Positions 61,890-64,000 of a stretch of DNA of 64,000 nucleotides are shown in pieces. The DNA lies in the NCBI RefSeq assembly GCF_039522365.1, contig NZ_BAAADJ010000057.1:1-64000 (forward strand). The letters run 5' to 3'. Made by a program: the position numbers and the translations under genes. The notes under the pieces were generated by a model, which saw nothing but the letters and a program-made list of their open reading frames with translations, was not told the origin of the DNA and made no database searches. The stretch is from Bacillus carboniphilus. Lineage in GTDB: Bacteria > Bacillota > Bacilli > Bacillales > JC228. Within the stretch, counting starts at the first letter, position 1. Every line of letters starts with the position of its first letter.

Positions 61890-62071
61890 GCGGACTTAGG
61901 TTCCGCTATTTCCATAAATTCAGCCGTTTTGGGGGAGTTCGCGGACACAGATGACCTTATTTCACCATTTTCGCCAAAAAACACCTCTGATTTCACCGAA
62001 TAACGGAACGTCTGTCCGCTTACTGCAAAAAAAGGGCTAATTTTTGGTGATTAACGGAACCTGTGTCCGTT
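61890..62071. repeat. four-unit palindromic element, copy B (182 bp)
   Basis: Two direct units (GCGGACTTAGGTTCCGCTAT; GCGGACACAGATGACCTTAT) and then two inverted (AATAACGGAACGTCTGTCCG; GATTAACGGAACCTGTGTCCG is the second, partly). Same order and length as 30243-30424. It lies between the lipoprotein and the APH-type gene. Confidence 0.65.
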
Positions 62072-62083
62072 CCCCTATCAAAA

Positions 62084-62680
62084 TTAAGGAAGATACCTCT
62101 CGAAAATAAATACAACTTCACCATCACGCTCATAAAACTCCGCGAATCCAGCTTTTCCAACAAGCTCCTCCGTCTCAATTCGCATTGGTCTTAAATCACC
62201 TGCCCAATCTAGCCAATAAACAGGTACATCCTTAGATACTTTCAACTTCGTTGGCGTTTCTTCCTCATCTAAATGAAAACCATTCGGTGCATCTGGGTCT
62301 GGAACAAAATCAGCATATGTGACTTTTAACTCCAACTCATCCCCAATTAGGTTAACCTCATGAACTAAAGCTGTTCTTGAATCCGTTATTTCATGAATCA
62401 AATCCATCAAGATAGAGCTATTGATATCCGCACTTTCAGAGATATGTTCTAACCGCCTAATCATACCTTGCAGCTCCTCAATATCCGCGTCCTTACTTTG
62501 TAGAAGTTCCGCTTGTCTATGAATGGTTTCTTGCTGTTCTTGTGTTGTTTCTTCAAGTACATCCAAACGTTCTTCTAATTCGTCGAAACGATCTTTAAAG
62601 TCGTTAGTAGCCCCTTCATCACTACAGCCGCCTAATAAGAATAATAGAACCGCTATTGCCGTTACTGACACCACTCGCAT
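62084..62680 (-). CDS. coiled-coil lipoprotein
   Basis: 198 residues. Signal peptide with lipobox LLGGC (Cys19). A coiled coil follows (FKDRFDELEERLDVLEETT, then QELIHR-like heptads through LEHISES), then a beta-rich outside domain (ELKVTYADFV, KLKVSKDVPVYWLDWAG, GFAEFYERDGEVVFIFERYLP). Unknown function; may interact with a cell-envelope enzyme. AAGGGGAG before the ATG. Confidence 0.78.
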   Translation of the reverse strand: MRVVSVTAIAVLLFLLGGCSDEGATNDFKDRFDELEERLDVLEETTQEQQETIHRQAELLQSKDADIEELQGMIRRLEHISESADINSSILMDLIHEITDSRTALVHEVNLIGDELELKVTYADFVPDPDAPNGFHLDEEETPTKLKVSKDVPVYWLDWAGDLRPMRIETEELVGKAGFAEFYERDGEVVFIFERYLP

Positions 62681-62757
62681 TCTATAAATCTCCCCTTCTT
62701 AGAACAAATATCCACCGAACCACCATTCCATCAAAACCACTTAAAATTATCTCTGAA

Positions 62758-63501
62758 CTATGAATCCTGTGCCTGCTTATTTTCATCACCTAATTTAACG
62801 ATGTAATCTAATAGGAAATGTAATAAAATCAAGGGGAGGATCGAGTCTAATCCAATATAAAGAATAGAAAATATTACTCCTACAATCGCTGTTCTTGTAA
62901 CTCCGACTATAAACCCTTGATAGGTGTGTGCCAAACCAAAAATAAGTGAGGCCACCACAATAACAACCCATATGGATAACTCAGGAAACAAATAGGTTAG
63001 AGCATAGATCAAGAATCCTCTATATATAATTTCTTCGGTTATACCAGCAGTCAAGGAAACATAGTTCCACAACTTTTTCTCCTTTTTCGAAACTGGTAGC
63101 ATGACAGAAATACTAGAGTTCTCCCACTCTTTCGTTTTTTTATCTGTTAACTGCTTCTTCATTTTTTCACTAAAGTGGTAGCCAAGTATGTAATACAATA
63201 TAAACAATAGACTTAAACTTCCCAACCCAAGTCCTACATATGTGACCCACGGTCCAAGTAACTCAGTATTAATGTTTGGAATCGAGAGCCCAATTTGACC
63301 CATTGTTAAATCAGTAAACAAAATCAGCAGCAAAATAAATAGGGTTGGCATCCATAACCCAATGATGGAGTTCACATAATATCGAACCCTTGCCCCATCG
63401 TCTATAACAACTTTTTTTAAAAACTTTTGGAAATCAAAATAACCGATAATAGGTTCATATACTAAAAGAAATACAAGCAATACCCAAAAGCCAATTACCA
63501 T
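62758..63501 (-). CDS. CPBP-family intramembrane metalloprotease
   Basis: 247 residues, seven or eight helices. The CPBP motifs are TAGITEEIIYRGFLIYAL (E-E-x3-R), SLIFGLAHTYQGF (F-x3-H) and ILLHFLLDYIV. These match the abortive-infection/CAAX type proteases (Rce1-like), embedded in the membrane. GGGGGAT before the ATG. Confidence 0.92.
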   Translation of the reverse strand: MVIGFWVLLVFLLVYEPIIGYFDFQKFLKKVVIDDGARVRYYVNSIIGLWMPTLFILLLILFTDLTMGQIGLSIPNINTELLGPWVTYVGLGLGSLSLLFILYYILGYHFSEKMKKQLTDKKTKEWENSSISVMLPVSKKEKKLWNYVSLTAGITEEIIYRGFLIYALTYLFPELSIWVVIVVASLIFGLAHTYQGFIVGVTRTAIVGVIFSILYIGLDSILPLILLHFLLDYIVKLGDENKQAQDS

Positions 63502-63583
63502 CTTATATCCCCTCTCTCCATTTCCATTTTAGCATTTTATTCCAATATCAGTATGTTATTATTCTTGAAAGTATGAAAAAAAA

Positions 63584-63604
63584 GAGCACCTATAAAAGGT
63601 ACTC
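63584..63604 (-). terminator. hairpin terminator of the ANT(6)-like gene
   Basis: Stem GAGTACCT/AGGTGCTC with a loop of 5 and TTTTTTT on the minus strand. Confidence 0.85.
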
Positions 63605-63613
63605 TCAGTTCCT

Positions 63614-64000
63614 CTAGAAAATCTCTTCCGCATCTTTAGGTATTTCCCTTACCCGCTTCAGATACTTCATCATATTCTGATCATCCTGCATTGGATACGT
63701 AAAGGAAAGCTGATCCGCCACCTCTGTACCCAGTTTCCTAAACAGCTCACAAGCTACAAATATAGAATCCCAGAAACTATCATAGTCACTGGTATAATAA
63801 GTTTTCTCATACATTTCCCAATAGTTTGTGGGAAGATGCTTTTTGAAATACTTTCCTAGTTTCCCGGGTGAAATGGAAAAATCATGCTGGGCTCCGATCC
63901 ACCAGGAAATCATTTTTTCTAGAGGGTTTCTCGATGTGTTTTCAAACATCCAGTTTGCATACGGCAATTCATCTCGCCATATTCCTTTAGCAACATTCTG
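63614..64000 (-). CDS. ANT(6)/AadK-like streptomycin adenylyltransferase, 3' part
   Basis: The visible 129 codons run off the right edge (no start seen). NVAKGIWRDELPYANWMFE, EKMISWWIGAQHDFS, LGKYFKKHLP and CELFRKLGTEVADQLSF are the C-terminal half of aminoglycoside 6-adenylyltransferase. The N-terminal nucleotidyltransferase part lies outside. Related enzymes transfer AMP to streptomycin; resistance is possible but not shown. Confidence 0.87.
   Translation of the reverse strand, partial: QNVAKGIWRDELPYANWMFENTSRNPLEKMISWWIGAQHDFSISPGKLGKYFKKHLPTNYWEMYEKTYYTSDYDSFWDSIFVACELFRKLGTEVADQLSFTYPMQDDQNMMKYLKRVREIPKDAEEIF

Noticed and set aside
61853-61996. N-terminal extension of the APH-like protein
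   Set aside because: It lies in or next to the 182-bp palindromic element and has no binding site; the TTG at 61852 with GGGAGG is the likely start.

Overview
The window looks like chromosomal DNA of a low-GC Gram-positive bacterium of the Bacillaceae. The signs are strong AGGAGG-type ribosome binding sites, many TTG and GTG starts, lipoboxes of Bacillus type, a YneK-like DUF2621 protein, a KtrB/KtrD potassium channel behind a ydaO-type c-di-AMP riboswitch, and a CadC/CadA metal pair. I cannot name the species. No phage, transposase, integrase, rRNA or CRISPR array is visible.

Most of the window is an accessory 'toolbox' region. It holds short, mostly single-gene transcription units, nearly all on the minus strand. 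Products are NUDIX hydrolases (1.2 and 6.2 kb), many GNAT acetyltransferases, aminoglycoside-phosphotransferase-like kinases (18.8, 45.0, 60.7 kb), VOC/glyoxalase proteins, DinB-fold enzymes, SAM methyltransferases, small membrane proteins and lipoproteins. Plus-strand islands are the ECF sigma/anti-sigma pair (9.2-10.7 kb), a methyltransferase (25.9 kb), a CBO0543-type membrane protein (39.2 kb), and the 41.7-44.4 kb block (DUF2621, a tandem pair of membrane paralogues behind an ECF-type promoter, a small protein, a PAP2 phosphatase). Recognisable physiological genes are katG with Fur/PerR-like boxes, an S41 peptidase, a PAS-GGDEF protein, cadC-cadA, a K+ channel, a 5'-nucleotidase, an M28 peptidase, a CPBP protease, and an ANT(6)-like gene that runs off the right edge.

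The most exciting observation links two places. A tRNA-Sec gene (selC, anticodon TCA, long variable arm, encoded CCA) lies at 41352-41448 on the minus strand. At 33.3 kb the reading frame of the cadmium/zinc P-type ATPase is open from a well-placed ATG, overlapping cadC, except for one TGA. That TGA stands exactly where the first cysteine of the CxxC metal-binding motif of the N-terminal HMA domain should be (UAGC instead of CAGC). It is followed at SECIS distance by a perfect 6-bp hairpin with a G-starting loop. This suggests a selenocysteine-containing CadA-type metal pump. selA, selB and selD are not in the window, so the claim needs the rest of the genome.

Other structure includes: eight copies of an intergenic terminator-promoter cassette; two 182-bp four-unit (>><<) palindromic elements; a 20-21-bp tandem array (about 16 copies) and a 51-bp minisatellite; three consecutive damaged genes at 19.7-21.3 kb (frameshift, nonsense at codon 3, frameshift in a run of seven A); genes that seem to start at ATC or ATT; and several small genes (8258-8428, 13919-14095, 30048-30185, 43699-43842, 53065-53322) that are easily missed.
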